64,000 nucleotides of DNA from Sporolactobacillus terrae DSM 11697 (GCF_000648615.1 NZ_JFZC01000025.1:60044-124043), one strand, 5' to 3'. Numbered from the stretch's first letter, positions 47,964-57,618 are shown. Notes: generated by a model not told the origin, from the letters alone. A program made the numbers and translations.

Positions 47964-48036
47964 TGGAGCATAGGGGGATCGAACCCCTGACCTCTGCCAT
48001 GCGAAGGCAACGCTCTCCCAGCTGAGCTAATGCCCC
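47964..48036 (-). tRNA. tRNA-Ala (anticodon CGC)
   Basis: On the minus strand, GGGGCAT pairs with ATGCTCC as acceptor stem. The D arm is GCTC/GAGC, the anticodon stem TTGCC/GGCAG encloses TTCGCAT (anticodon CGC), and the T arm is AGGGG/CCCCT around TTCGATC. The discriminator base is A, and CCA is not encoded. It stands alone, with no other tRNA genes in the window. In 47903-48308 nothing else is seen except a CATCCGGATG palindrome (48141-48150). Confidence 0.95.
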
Positions 48037-48308
48037 ATAAAGAGTACGTTACAGATTATACTGCTCAAGGAAAATAGGGTCAACCCCAAAATAGAAAATT
48101 ACGCTTTAAGTAATTGGAACGGGAAAAAACGTAACAAATACATCCGGATGCAACGAAATAATCATTGAATAATGACCGGAAAAGGGTTTCTTAAATAAAA
48201 AATCGATTAAAATGGAGAAAAGTTATACCTTTTAGGTCACATTTTCTTACATTAGAGTTATAATCGTATTTGAAATTATTTTTATATATGGAAAAGGGGA
48301 TGTTTTCA

Positions 48309-49730
48309 GTGAATGTATTCAGAACGAAGCCCGTTTCCAGTCTCATTGCAGAGACCAAAGGGAAATCCGGACTTAAAAAAGCATTGGGACCGCTTGATCT
48401 GACAATGCTTGGTATCGGCTGTATTATCGGTACCGGTATTTTTGTTTTAACCGGTGTTGCGGCCGCGGATCTCTCAGGCCCGGCTTTGGTCCTCTCATTT
48501 GTTTTTGCCGGACTCGCTTGCTGCTTCGCAGCACTTTGCTATGCAGAATTTGCTTCGATGATTCCTGTCGCCGGTAGTGCTTATACATACGGCTACGCCG
48601 GTCTAGGTGAAATTTGGGGTTGGATTATTGGCTGGGATTTGATTTTGGAATATGCAGTTGGTATTGCGACCGTTGCGATCGGCTGGTCAGGCTATGTGGT
48701 CAACCTTCTTAATAATATCGGAATTGTTCTGCCGAAGGCAATCACATCCTCACCGTTTGAGGGCGGGGTCATTAATGTTCCGGCAATGCTGATCATTGCT
48801 TTGATTGCTTGGCTGCTGATTAGTGGTGTCCGCAATACGTCAGGCGTTAACGGCGTGATTGTTATTATTAAAGTTGCGGTTGTGCTGTTGTTCATTGTCT
48901 TAGCTGTATGGCATGTCAAACCAAGCAACTGGACACCGTTTATGCCATACGGATTCAATGGAGTTATCTCCGGTGCCGCCGTTGTATTCTTCTCTTATAT
49001 CGGATTTGATGCAGTGTCAACGGCTGCTGAAGAGACGCGCAATCCGCAGAGAGATATGCCAAGAGGAATTATAGCCTCACTTTTGATTTGTACGGTTCTT
49101 TATATTGCTGTTTCCGCAATCTTAACGGGAATTGTAAAATATACAGCCTACAAAACGCCGGCAGGACACAATGCACCGGTTGCTTACGCGCTTGATTTGA
49201 TTGGTATTCATTGGGGTGCTGCGCTTATTTCGGTTGGCGCAATCTGCGGGATTACATCGGTATGCCTTGTGTTGATGTTCGGCCAGTCACGTATCTTCTT
49301 CGCGATGGCAAGAGATGGTCTGATCCCTAAGGTGCTTGGCGGTGTCAGCCAAAAACATCAAACGCCTGCCGTTTCAACGACAATTGTGGCAACGGTCTGC
49401 GCATTGACCGCAGGACTTTTCCCAATCGGCATTGTCTCTGAGCTGGTGAGCATCGGGACACTGGTTGCTTTTATCATTGTCTGCGCCGGTACAATTGTGC
49501 TCCGTTACAAACGCAAAGATCTCGAGCGTTCGTTCAAGGCTCCATTCTTTCCGGTTACACCGATTCTCGGTATTCTTTCATGCGGCTATCTGATTTCCGG
49601 GCTTCAGCCGGCAACGTGGATCCGTTTTGTTGTCTGGTTCGTACTGGGACTGATCGTATACTTTGCCTATAGCTATAAGCATAGTGCGCTTCGCACGAAA
49701 AGCAGTGTTGATGAACAGTTGCAGAGCTAA
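48309..49730 (+). CDS. APC-family amino acid permease (YfnA/CAT type)
   Basis: This permease of about 473 residues has twelve predicted membrane segments. Typical cationic amino-acid transporter-type blocks are LTMLGIGCIIGTGIFVLTGV, PVAGSAYTYGYAGLGEIWGW and VVFFSYIGFDAVSTAAEETR. Substrate specificity is uncertain. GTG 48309 has AAAAGGGG 10 bp upstream; ATG 48300 is in frame but almost touches the ribosome site. A TATAAT at 48259-48264 is a plausible -10 box. Confidence 0.92.
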   Translation: MNVFRTKPVSSLIAETKGKSGLKKALGPLDLTMLGIGCIIGTGIFVLTGVAAADLSGPALVLSFVFAGLACCFAALCYAEFASMIPVAGSAYTYGYAGLGEIWGWIIGWDLILEYAVGIATVAIGWSGYVVNLLNNIGIVLPKAITSSPFEGGVINVPAMLIIALIAWLLISGVRNTSGVNGVIVIIKVAVVLLFIVLAVWHVKPSNWTPFMPYGFNGVISGAAVVFFSYIGFDAVSTAAEETRNPQRDMPRGIIASLLICTVLYIAVSAILTGIVKYTAYKTPAGHNAPVAYALDLIGIHWGAALISVGAICGITSVCLVLMFGQSRIFFAMARDGLIPKVLGGVSQKHQTPAVSTTIVATVCALTAGLFPIGIVSELVSIGTLVAFIIVCAGTIVLRYKRKDLERSFKAPFFPVTPILGILSCGYLISGLQPATWIRFVVWFVLGLIVYFAYSYKHSALRTKSSVDEQLQS

Positions 49731-49759
49731 TTTTATTCGGTTAGACAAATTAATGATTC

Positions 49760-49797
49760 AATCTCCCGAGCATGTGTTCATGTGCCGGGAGATTTTT
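49760..49797 (+). terminator. terminator of the APC permease gene
   Basis: AATCTCCCG and CGGGAGATT form the stem with an inner GCATG / CATGT pairing, followed by T's. A weaker TCCTGT / ACAGGA stem with a T-rich tail follows at 49896-49937. Confidence 0.85.
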
Positions 49798-50007
49798 ATG
49801 TTTAAGAGGCATGAAGCGGTGTCAGTCGGACGTATAAACATACATACCCATTTATTTTTATTTAATCCGTGCTTTGAACCCTCTCATTCGGGGAATCCTG
49901 TCAAAAATTTTCGTAAAACAGGACGGATTTTTCTTTTTTTGCTAATGTGTATAGAGATATTGCAAAGACTATGTATGTATCGAAGTGTTTAGAAAGGTGG
50001 AGGACAA

Positions 50008-52158
50008 ATGGACAGAGGAAAGCTGTACAAACGGTTGTTCCAGGCAGCTTATTTCATTATCGGCGCAGCAATCGTCGGGCTGCTTGTCTATTTTGTTGTT
50101 CTTCTGATCGGCAATCATTATACGGATGATGAGAAATTGGTGATGAGCAGGACTTCTGTCGTTGTGGATGAACAAGGTCATGAGCTTTCCCGACTTTATG
50201 CTGAGAACCGTGAACCGGTTTCATTAAATAAGATTCCCAAACCGGTTCAGAATGCGTTTATCGTGACCGAAGATCTGCGCTTTTATCAGCATTCGGGTAT
50301 CGATTTACGCGGCGTGATGCGTGCGCTGGTTACAGACATTGTTGCTGGCAACAAAGCCGAGGGAGCAAGTACCATCACACAGCAATTGGCTAGAAATGCC
50401 TATCTCTCGAACGAGAAAACATGGTTTCGAAAATTCAAAGAGGCAACCATTGCGATCAGTCTCGAACGAAAATATAGTAAGAAACAGATCTTGGAAATGT
50501 ATTTAAACCAGGTGTATTTTGGTCATGGCGTTTACGGCATTCAGATGGCGTCAAAATTTTTCTTTAATAAAGATGTTGGTGATTTGACAGAAGACGAAGG
50601 AGCGCTGCTTGCAGCGATGCAGAAGGGACCTAACGGCTACTCGCCGATTTTGCATCCGCAAAAAGCACTTGTCCGCCGAAATCTTGTCCTTTCGCTGCTT
50701 GAGAAGAACGGCTATTTATCCGCAGAACAGACGGTGCGTCTCAAAGGAAAGACGCTTGGGCTGAATGTCCATAAAATTCAAACCCATCCGGAGTATGATT
50801 CCTACATGGATCTTGTGAAGCAAGAGGCCGAGAAAACGTATCATATTTCTTCTGAGGATCTCATTCGCGGCGGTTATAAAATTGTTGTGCCCATGAACCG
50901 AGAAGCGCAATCGGCATCCTATAATGCATTCAAAAATAATGTGTATTTTCAAGGCAGCAATCCCAATCAATCACCGGAAGGCGCATTCACCTTGATGAAT
51001 AAAAATGGTGCCATGCTCGCGGTTCAAGGCGGGCGAAATTATGTCCGCGGAAGCTATAACCGCGTCAATGATAAACGGCAGCCCGGTTCTGCCTTTAAAC
51101 CGCTGGCTGTCTACGGACCGGCACTTGATTCGGGCAAGTATCAGCCCTATTCGATGCTTCAAGACAAGAAGGTCAGCTATGGAAACTATACGCCAACGAA
51201 TTACAACGGCCAATATACAGGCACAATGACGATGTACGATGCGATTACCGTATCACAAAATGCACCGGCGGTTTGGCTGCTCAATCAGATTGGTATTGCG
51301 AAAAGTAAAAGCTATTTAACAAAAATGGGGATTAATCTATCAGACCATGGGCTGGCGATAGCACTCGGCGGGCTGAGCAAGGGCGTCACGCCGCTGCAAA
51401 TGACGACCGCCTACACGACATTCAGCAATAACGGATCTCAGTCGAAACCGTATTTTATCTCAGCGATTTATGATCATCAAGGCAAAAAGATTGGCGAGGC
51501 ACATCCGCAAACGAAAAAGGTTTTTTCGAAACAAACTGCTTGGTATATGACGCGGATGCTGCAGGCCGTCATGAGAGACGGAACCGGTCGTTCAGGGTAC
51601 AGTCCAGCGGAGATTGCCGGTAAAACAGGATCCACGGCATATTCGAAAAATGGACTGCGCGATGCGTGGTTTGTCGGCTATACGCCTGATGCGGTCGGCT
51701 CTGTATGGATCGGTTACGACCAGACGAATAAAAACCAATATCTGACCGGCTCCAGCAATGATGCGGTTCGGCTGTTTAAGACGGTCATCAACAGCATGCC
51801 CGGCGAACAAAAGCTGAGTTTCAGCAAACCTGACGGCGTTACGGATCTTGACGAGCCGATTCGGATCGCCTCGGTCTCGCGCCTGCGTGCGAAGGGTGTA
51901 CTTGGAAAATATGCATTGCCTGCTCTTCAGCTTAATTGGGAGGGGAATACGGATAAACGAATTGTTTACCGGATCTACGCAGAAAAAGATGGACGGCGTT
52001 CGCTCAAAGGCGAGGTCAAAGGGCAAACCCATTATCGAATTGATTTCGTTAATCCTATGAGCAATGAGACGTACTATGTGGTGCCTTATAATCCACAGAC
52101 GAATCAAAGCGGTAAAGCGTCTCCGTCGGTCGAAATTAACTGGTTCTCAAAATTATAA
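50008..52158 (+). CDS. pbpF: class A penicillin-binding protein (PBP2c-like)
   Basis: This 716-residue bifunctional wall synthase has one N-terminal membrane segment (about residues 13-35). The glycosyltransferase domain has VTEDLRFYQHSGIDLRGV, EGASTITQQLARNAYL and RKYSKKQILEMYLNQVYFG. The transpeptidase domain has the SxxK Ser at about residue 361 (RQPGSAFKP), SQN, and GKTGST near residue 539. Its length and position beside hemH match Bacillus subtilis pbpF. A short fibronectin-like C-terminal region (from about residue 625) follows the transpeptidase. Confidence 0.9.
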   Translation: MDRGKLYKRLFQAAYFIIGAAIVGLLVYFVVLLIGNHYTDDEKLVMSRTSVVVDEQGHELSRLYAENREPVSLNKIPKPVQNAFIVTEDLRFYQHSGIDLRGVMRALVTDIVAGNKAEGASTITQQLARNAYLSNEKTWFRKFKEATIAISLERKYSKKQILEMYLNQVYFGHGVYGIQMASKFFFNKDVGDLTEDEGALLAAMQKGPNGYSPILHPQKALVRRNLVLSLLEKNGYLSAEQTVRLKGKTLGLNVHKIQTHPEYDSYMDLVKQEAEKTYHISSEDLIRGGYKIVVPMNREAQSASYNAFKNNVYFQGSNPNQSPEGAFTLMNKNGAMLAVQGGRNYVRGSYNRVNDKRQPGSAFKPLAVYGPALDSGKYQPYSMLQDKKVSYGNYTPTNYNGQYTGTMTMYDAITVSQNAPAVWLLNQIGIAKSKSYLTKMGINLSDHGLAIALGGLSKGVTPLQMTTAYTTFSNNGSQSKPYFISAIYDHQGKKIGEAHPQTKKVFSKQTAWYMTRMLQAVMRDGTGRSGYSPAEIAGKTGSTAYSKNGLRDAWFVGYTPDAVGSVWIGYDQTNKNQYLTGSSNDAVRLFKTVINSMPGEQKLSFSKPDGVTDLDEPIRIASVSRLRAKGVLGKYALPALQLNWEGNTDKRIVYRIYAEKDGRRSLKGEVKGQTHYRIDFVNPMSNETYYVVPYNPQTNQSGKASPSVEINWFSKL

Positions 52159-52164
52159 GAAGCT

Positions 52165-52280
52165 GGTAAAGTACCGGGCTGCCCGCGGCAAGCGAGTAAC
52201 CGAAGCGACGATTCAGCACCGAAAAGACACGCCCCCATCACACATGGCTGAAGATTAGGGACCGGGCGCTTTTTGCCTAG
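52165..52280. repeat. dispersed repeat family B, copy 6 (short)
   Basis: CAAGCGAGTAACCGAAGCG (52189-52207) is followed by ACGATTCAGCACCG, and later by GACCGGGCGCTTTTTGCC, which is seen inverted in the copy at 14521. It lies directly after the pbpF stop. No separate terminator is seen. Confidence 0.7.
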
Positions 52281-52433
52281 ACACAGGTATTGTGTTTGCC
52301 AGAAAGTAGAAAGCGGTTTTGATGCCAGTTTCTCGTCATTTGTTCGTAAAAGTACTAGAATAGAGGATGTTTGATTGAGTAAATAGGTCCATTACATAGA
52401 AAAACAGCATGATGTTGGAAAGGGTTGAAAACG

Positions 52434-53366
52434 ATGAATCAGAAAAAAATTGGGTTATTGGTCATGGCGTATGGAACACCGTACAAGAAGGAAGATATTG
52501 TTCCCTATTATACGGCAATTCGTCACGGACATCGACCAAGTGACGAACAAATTGCTGATCTTGCACGTCGTTATGAGGCGATCGGTGGGACATCACCACT
52601 TGCTGAATTGACGCAGGCACAAGCAAATGCACTCGAAAAGCGCTTGAATGAACAGCAATCTGTATACACGTTCAAAGCGTATCTTGGTTTAAAGTATATA
52701 CATCCGTTGATCGAAGATGCGGTTCAACAAATGCATGATGATGGCATTGATCACGCTGTATCAATAGCTTTGGCACCGCACTACTCCAGATTCAGCGTGC
52801 AAGCGTACACGGATCGTGCACAGAAGAAGGCTGAAGAGATCGGTGAATTCACAATGACATCGATTAAGAGCTGGTATGATCAGCCTCATTTTATTGATTT
52901 CTGGGTACGTTCAGTTAAAGATCAGCTAGCAAAGATCCCCGAAGAAGAGCGGGATCAGACCGTTGTTCTGTTTACAGCACACAGTCTCCCAAAGAAGATT
53001 TTAAAAAATGGTGACCCCTACCCGGATCAAATTCGCGAAACAGCAGAAAAGATCGCCGACCAGGCAAATCTCCTCCATTATACGCAAGCCTGGCAAAGTG
53101 CGGGAAAAACAGGTGACCCTTGGCTGGGCCCGGATGTACTGAATCAGATTCGAACATTATTTCAGCAAGAGGAGCACTTTAAGCACTTTATCTTTTGTCC
53201 GATTGGTTTTGTTGCTGAACACTTAGAGGTGCTGTTTGATAATGATCGTGAATGTCGAACACTTGTTGAATCATTGGGTGGCATCTATCATCGCCCGCAG
53301 ATGCCGGATACCCATCCGCTTTTTATCGACGCCCTTGCTTCAACTGTATTAAATACATTTGAGTGA
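52434..53366 (+). CDS. hemH: ferrochelatase (coproporphyrin type)
   Basis: This 310-residue enzyme inserts iron into a porphyrin, which in Firmicutes is coproporphyrin III. The catalytic His is at residue 183 (FTAHSLPKKI), and the conserved Glu at about 262 (CPIGFVAEHLEVLFDND). The N-terminus KIGLLVMAYGTPYK is typical. In Bacillus subtilis hemH lies between hemE and hemY, next to yhgD-yhgE; here both flanking genes are missing. ATG 52434 follows GGAAAGGG. Confidence 0.93.
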   Translation: MNQKKIGLLVMAYGTPYKKEDIVPYYTAIRHGHRPSDEQIADLARRYEAIGGTSPLAELTQAQANALEKRLNEQQSVYTFKAYLGLKYIHPLIEDAVQQMHDDGIDHAVSIALAPHYSRFSVQAYTDRAQKKAEEIGEFTMTSIKSWYDQPHFIDFWVRSVKDQLAKIPEEERDQTVVLFTAHSLPKKILKNGDPYPDQIRETAEKIADQANLLHYTQAWQSAGKTGDPWLGPDVLNQIRTLFQQEEHFKHFIFCPIGFVAEHLEVLFDNDRECRTLVESLGGIYHRPQMPDTHPLFIDALASTVLNTFE

Positions 53367-53434
53367 TGGATGAAAAAAGTTTCGCCAATCCCTTGCTGTT
53401 CCAAAGTGTCTGTGATAAAATTCTCTTCAGAACA

Positions 53435-53463
53435 AAATGACTAAACTGTTCATACGGTCATTT
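53435..53463. promoter_or_regulatory. YhgD-type operator upstream of yhgD
   Basis: AAATGAC (53435) and GTCATTT (53457) form a 29-bp inverted repeat just before yhgD. It shares the TGACYAA...GGTCA layout with the operator at 54087. Confidence 0.6.
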
Positions 53464-53470
53464 TTGGAAA

Positions 53471-54055
53471 ATGGTGATTCCCGTGGCGATTGATCGAAAA
53501 AAAATGATATTAAGTGCTGCTGAACGTACCTTCGCTTCTTTTGGCTATAAAGCAACAACGATGGATTTGGTTGCGCGTTTGGCCAATGTTGGAAAAGGAA
53601 CGATTTATACCTTTTTTAAAAATAAGGAAGAGCTCTTCAATGAAATCATGAATCAGTTTATCAAGCGGATAAAGGCGACAGCAACAAATGCAATACATGA
53701 TGATGATCATTTTTTCGTCAACTTGCATCGCGCACTCTATTCAATGCTTGAATTGCGCAAAGAGCATCAGCTCACAATCAAACTGACTCAAGAACTGCGT
53801 GAAATCGGAACCGCTCAAGCAAAACAAGCGTTAGCCAATATTGAGGATGCTATACTCGGATTTATGGAGGAATTCATCAGTCATGCTGAGCAGAAGCAAG
53901 AAATCAAGCTGTGCGATCCTAAAGTGACTGCTTTTGTTATCCTCCACCTGTATATTTCGCTTGTTTTTGAGTGGGAACAACGTCATCAGCCTTTATCAAA
54001 AGAGGAAATCGCTCACTTATTTGAACTCTATTTGGTACAGGGCTTAAAAAAATAA
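53471..54055 (+). CDS. yhgD: TetR-family regulator YhgD
   Basis: This 194-residue repressor has an N-terminal helix-turn-helix, with ILSAAERTFASFGYKATTMD and VARLANVGKGTIYTFFKNKE. The C-terminal ligand domain is helical. It sits next to yhgE as in Bacillus. The operator-like repeats before yhgD and yhgE suggest that it controls itself and yhgE. The ATG at 53471 and the GTG at 53483 (VAIDRKKM) are both possible starts; neither has a strong ribosome site. Confidence 0.9.
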   Translation: MVIPVAIDRKKMILSAAERTFASFGYKATTMDLVARLANVGKGTIYTFFKNKEELFNEIMNQFIKRIKATATNAIHDDDHFFVNLHRALYSMLELRKEHQLTIKLTQELREIGTAQAKQALANIEDAILGFMEEFISHAEQKQEIKLCDPKVTAFVILHLYISLVFEWEQRHQPLSKEEIAHLFELYLVQGLKK

Positions 54056-54086
54056 TAGTTGCAGCTGTTATTTTTTTAAGCTGGAT

Positions 54087-54109
54087 TGACCAATTGACTC
54101 ATTTGGTCA
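54087..54109. promoter_or_regulatory. YhgD-type operator upstream of yhgE
   Basis: TGACCAA (54087-54093) and TTGGTCA (54103-54109) are perfect 7-bp arms with a 9-bp gap. It lies 58 bp before the yhgE start. Confidence 0.7.
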
Positions 54110-54166
54110 TTTAGATTGCCTGGGTATTCATCTTGGAATGAACGACAGAAAGCAGGTGGAAGCACA

Positions 54167-56803
54167 ATGAATGTGATTCGCTTAATCAGTGCCGAGCTGA
54201 AAGCAATTGTAACAAAACCGCATCATATCATTGTCATGCTTGGTGTGATGTGTATTCCGTTGATTTACGGAGGCATGTTTCTTTATGGATTTTGGGATGT
54301 GTTCGGCAAGTCGGGCAACCTTCCCGTTGCCGTCGTCAATCATGATGACGGCGCGATCCTCGCCGGTAAACACATTCATGCGGGCGCGGATTTAGTTGAT
54401 GAATTAAAAGACAACAAGGATTTTGATTGGCGCTTTGTAAGCGAAAAGTCGGCTGAAGACGGATTTAAAAAGAATCGTTATTTTATGGTGGTCACAATTC
54501 CGAGAACATTCTCAGATAATGCAGTGACTTTAGCTGATGATCACTTGAAGCCAACGCAGTTTCGCTATCAAATTAATTCCGATTACAACTTTATTGCTGG
54601 GCGTATTGCAAGTTCGGGCGTTCAGGAACTTCAGAAACGCGTGTCGGAGGAATTAACGAAAACCTATGCGAAAACGATGTATGCACAAATAAATGAATTG
54701 ACCAAAGGATTAGGAAATGCTGCTTCTGGCTCCAATCAATTAACCAAAGGCAATAAGAAAGTCGTCGATGGCATCGTTCATTTACGCGACGGTTTTAAAT
54801 CGTTAATGAACGGCACCGGCCAGTTAAAAAACGGTTCGGCAAAACTGGTGGACGGTGCTGATGCATTAACCAGCGGCTTGAATCAGGTTGCTCGCGGAAC
54901 CCGTCAGCTCTATGATCAGACCAGTACAAACAGTGCGGATATTGCAAAGCTGGCAGATGGTGCAAGCACACTTGCTGATAAGCTTGATGAACTGAATGCA
55001 GGTGCTGAGAAACTTGCCGGCGGATCCGGTCAACTCAGTAGTGGGGGGCAGAGCTTGAGCAATGGCATGGAACATTATCTTAAGGGATTGCAACAGTTCC
55101 AAACCAGCATGAATAAAGAGAAAGATGGCATTGACACGCTGAATCAGCAATTGAGTGAGGCCAAACCGGATGTCGAAAAACTTGTAGCTGCTGTTTCTAA
55201 GTTGAATGATGGTGCCGATCAGCTTTCAAGCGGAATCCAAAACTTGGCTCCCTACACGCACCAATTATCTGAAGGGATGAGCAGTGTTGCAAAACTGGCG
55301 AGTGGGCTTCCGAACGCAGATCAAGTGGGAAAGCTAAAACAGGCTTCTGCAATGCTTGATCAAAGTTTGAGTCAAATTCAGCAAAACAACGGCAGCATTG
55401 ATCAGAAACAGCTGCAGGCCCTGCAGAATACGGCAAAACAATTAAACACAGGCATTCAAGAAATTTCCGTACCATCTTTCGATTCGACCCAAATCAAACA
55501 ATTGGCTGAAGGAGCAGCAACGATCGATGCAGCATTCAACCAAGGCATCAATGGCGAGCCCAGCCTGGTCGATGCATCAACATCACTGGCCCAAGGCATG
55601 AATACGCTAAATAATGGTATGGCTCAGTTTGAAAAACAGAATGATAGGTTAGCTAAAGGTGTCTCACAATTATCTGATGGAATGACTCAGCTCAGCGGCG
55701 GTCAAGCAGCATTGCAAACCAACTTCTTAAAACTAGTTGAAGGTCAGGCGCGGCTTGCGAGCGGAATGACCGAGCTGCAGCAGAATTTAGCAAAGCTTCC
55801 AAGTGCATCAAAAGCCTTGAATGGAGGCGCAAATCAACTTGCAGCAGGCAACGCGCATTTGAACCAGACCTGGCCGAAGCTGGTCAGTGGTATTCAAACG
55901 TTGCAAACCGGAACGGGACAGCTTGTTTCAGGAAGTTCAAAATTAGCAGCCAATATGAATACTTTGCAGAGCGGATTGAATGATCTGTCGTCGGGGCAGG
56001 AGAAGCTTGCCGGCGGAACGAATCAATTAAGGGATGGCGCACAGAATCTGCTGAAAGGCAATACAACGTTGAGCAGCAATCTTGCAGACGCTCATCACCA
56101 ACTGGCGAACACGCCGACAAACGATTCCCATGCGGCTAAATTTGCTGAACCGGTGACCTCTATTGATGCGTCACATCAAGCAGTCACCAACTTCGGGACC
56201 GGTTTTGCACCATACTTTATTTCACTTGGTCTTTATGTTGGTGCGATGCTGCTTACCATTGTCTATGATCTTGGCAAACCGGCCGGACTTGCGACTTCAG
56301 GATGGAACATTGCCTTCAGTAAATTTTTTATCACGATTCTGATGTCACTTGGTCAGACGTTGCTGATTGATGCGGTTGTCTTGAAAGGACTTCATCTAGA
56401 AGTGACCCATCCGTGGACGTTTGTCGGTTTTACACTTTTAACCAGTATCAGCTATATGGCAATCATTCAATGGCTTGCCGGTTCGTTTAATAATGAGGGC
56501 CGATTCGTGGCTGTGATTCTGCTGATCGTTCAGCTCGTCTCATGCGGCGGTGCTTATGCGATTCAGCTCATCCCAGAAGGACTGCGGTCCATTTCAAAGT
56601 TTGTGCCGATGACCTACAGCGTCAATGGATTTCGAAATATCATTGATGGGCACCAGCAGCAGATGCTAATTCAGAATTCGTGGGTATTGGCTGGTTACGC
56701 TGTGCTTGGTTTAGCCTTGAGTGTGGTTACTTTTACCATTAAATTTCATCTGGATCAAAAAAAGATTAAAGCAAGAAACTATGAAAACAGTACCGCGGGC
56801 TAA
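54167..56803 (+). CDS. yhgE: YhgE/Pip-type membrane protein
   Basis: This 878-residue protein belongs to the YhgE/Pip family, related to ABC-2-type exporters and to the Lactococcus phage infection protein. It has one N-terminal membrane segment (about residues 19-45) and a long extracytoplasmic stretch (about 190-660). The stretch contains many repeats of the LxxGxxQLxxG kind, such as NGTGQLKNGSAKLVDGADAL. Five or so membrane segments follow from about residue 680. ATG 54167 follows AGGTGGA. Its role may be type VII secretion or lipid-linked transport; this is unsettled. Control by YhgD is likely. Confidence 0.9.
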   Translation: MNVIRLISAELKAIVTKPHHIIVMLGVMCIPLIYGGMFLYGFWDVFGKSGNLPVAVVNHDDGAILAGKHIHAGADLVDELKDNKDFDWRFVSEKSAEDGFKKNRYFMVVTIPRTFSDNAVTLADDHLKPTQFRYQINSDYNFIAGRIASSGVQELQKRVSEELTKTYAKTMYAQINELTKGLGNAASGSNQLTKGNKKVVDGIVHLRDGFKSLMNGTGQLKNGSAKLVDGADALTSGLNQVARGTRQLYDQTSTNSADIAKLADGASTLADKLDELNAGAEKLAGGSGQLSSGGQSLSNGMEHYLKGLQQFQTSMNKEKDGIDTLNQQLSEAKPDVEKLVAAVSKLNDGADQLSSGIQNLAPYTHQLSEGMSSVAKLASGLPNADQVGKLKQASAMLDQSLSQIQQNNGSIDQKQLQALQNTAKQLNTGIQEISVPSFDSTQIKQLAEGAATIDAAFNQGINGEPSLVDASTSLAQGMNTLNNGMAQFEKQNDRLAKGVSQLSDGMTQLSGGQAALQTNFLKLVEGQARLASGMTELQQNLAKLPSASKALNGGANQLAAGNAHLNQTWPKLVSGIQTLQTGTGQLVSGSSKLAANMNTLQSGLNDLSSGQEKLAGGTNQLRDGAQNLLKGNTTLSSNLADAHHQLANTPTNDSHAAKFAEPVTSIDASHQAVTNFGTGFAPYFISLGLYVGAMLLTIVYDLGKPAGLATSGWNIAFSKFFITILMSLGQTLLIDAVVLKGLHLEVTHPWTFVGFTLLTSISYMAIIQWLAGSFNNEGRFVAVILLIVQLVSCGGAYAIQLIPEGLRSISKFVPMTYSVNGFRNIIDGHQQQMLIQNSWVLAGYAVLGLALSVVTFTIKFHLDQKKIKARNYENSTAG

Positions 56804-56812
56804 TCCGTACTT

Positions 56813-56862
56813 AAAAAAGATCATCAGACCGAAACTTAAGGTCTGATGATCTTTTTTTTTTT
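56813..56862 (+). terminator. terminator of yhgE
   Basis: AAGATCATCAGACC and GGTCTGATGATCTT form a 14-bp stem with a long T run. Confidence 0.92.
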
Positions 56863-56864
56863 GC

Positions 56865-56958
56865 ACGATAAGAAAGAATATAAATTCTATGGATGATCTG
56901 TAGGGGCAACGCCACCGCATCCTGCGGCAGTAAGGGGCGGATGCAGAACGTTTCTCGT
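56865..56958. repeat. dispersed repeat family B, copy 7 (degenerate)
   Basis: GCACGATAAGAAAGAATATA starts this shortened copy and GCATCCTGCGGCAGTAAGG closes it. The middle blocks are missing. It again directly follows a terminator. Confidence 0.55.
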
Positions 56959-56967
56959 TAAGCAGCC

Positions 56968-57618
56968 TTATAGGTTCTCTGTTCGGCCAATATAAGCAAT
57001 TTTAAAGACGCCGTTTTCAAAAACAACTTTGGTGACACTCGTATTTTCAATAGAAGAAACATGAATTTTAGCATCGGACAACAGGTAAATCAGACAGCTG
57101 ATGTATAAGCCGTGGCTGACTGCAAGAATGTTCTGTTCGTCACTGTGTGCCATGACGCTGAGTATGGCGCGGATGCGCGTCTTGACGTCTTCGAAGTTCT
57201 CAGCCAATCCGGTTGTATCCAAACGTTTCAAGCCATCGAGTGCTTTAATCTTCAACTCATCCGGAGAATCGCCGCGAAGTTCCGGATCACCTGCCGCTTC
57301 ACTTGCAGCTTCCCACATTGAATCATTGGGATCACCTTCGAATTGGCCGAAGCTTACTTCACGTAAATCCTTGGTTTCAATGGGAGTGAGTTCAGGATTT
57401 GCTGAATGATCCAAAATCAGTCGCGACGTCCGCCGTGTACGCCCGAGATCACTCGAATAAGCACCATCAAATGTAATTTTTTCTGCTTTGAATCGCGTGC
57501 CTAATTCAGCCGCTTTTTTCTCACCAAGTTCTGTAAGCGGCGTGTCTGAAATGCCTTGAACCTTCCAAAGCTGGTTGAATAATGTTCGGCCATGTCTCAC
57601 GAAATAGATGCTTTTCAT
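56968..57618 (-). CDS. histidine phosphatase family protein
   Basis: This 216-residue protein is of the phosphoglycerate mutase-like histidine phosphatase type. The phosphorylated His is in IYFVRHGRTLFN, and the second His in LAVSHGLYIS; the Arg-rich DLGRTRRTSRLIL and EVSFGQFEGD blocks complete the site. The substrate is not clear. GAGGTACC lies upstream of ATG 57618. It stands alone between convergent yhgE and divergent lipoate ligase. Confidence 0.88.
   Translation of the reverse strand: MKSIYFVRHGRTLFNQLWKVQGISDTPLTELGEKKAAELGTRFKAEKITFDGAYSSDLGRTRRTSRLILDHSANPELTPIETKDLREVSFGQFEGDPNDSMWEAASEAAGDPELRGDSPDELKIKALDGLKRLDTTGLAENFEDVKTRIRAILSVMAHSDEQNILAVSHGLYISCLIYLLSDAKIHVSSIENTSVTKVVFENGVFKIAYIGRTENL

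Noticed and set aside
48141..48150. CATCCGGATG as an operator
   Set aside because: A 10-bp palindrome alone is expected by chance, and it does not overlap a promoter I can recognise.
49663..49992. 109-codon frame after the APC permease
   Set aside because: It starts inside the permease gene in another frame and runs through the terminator.
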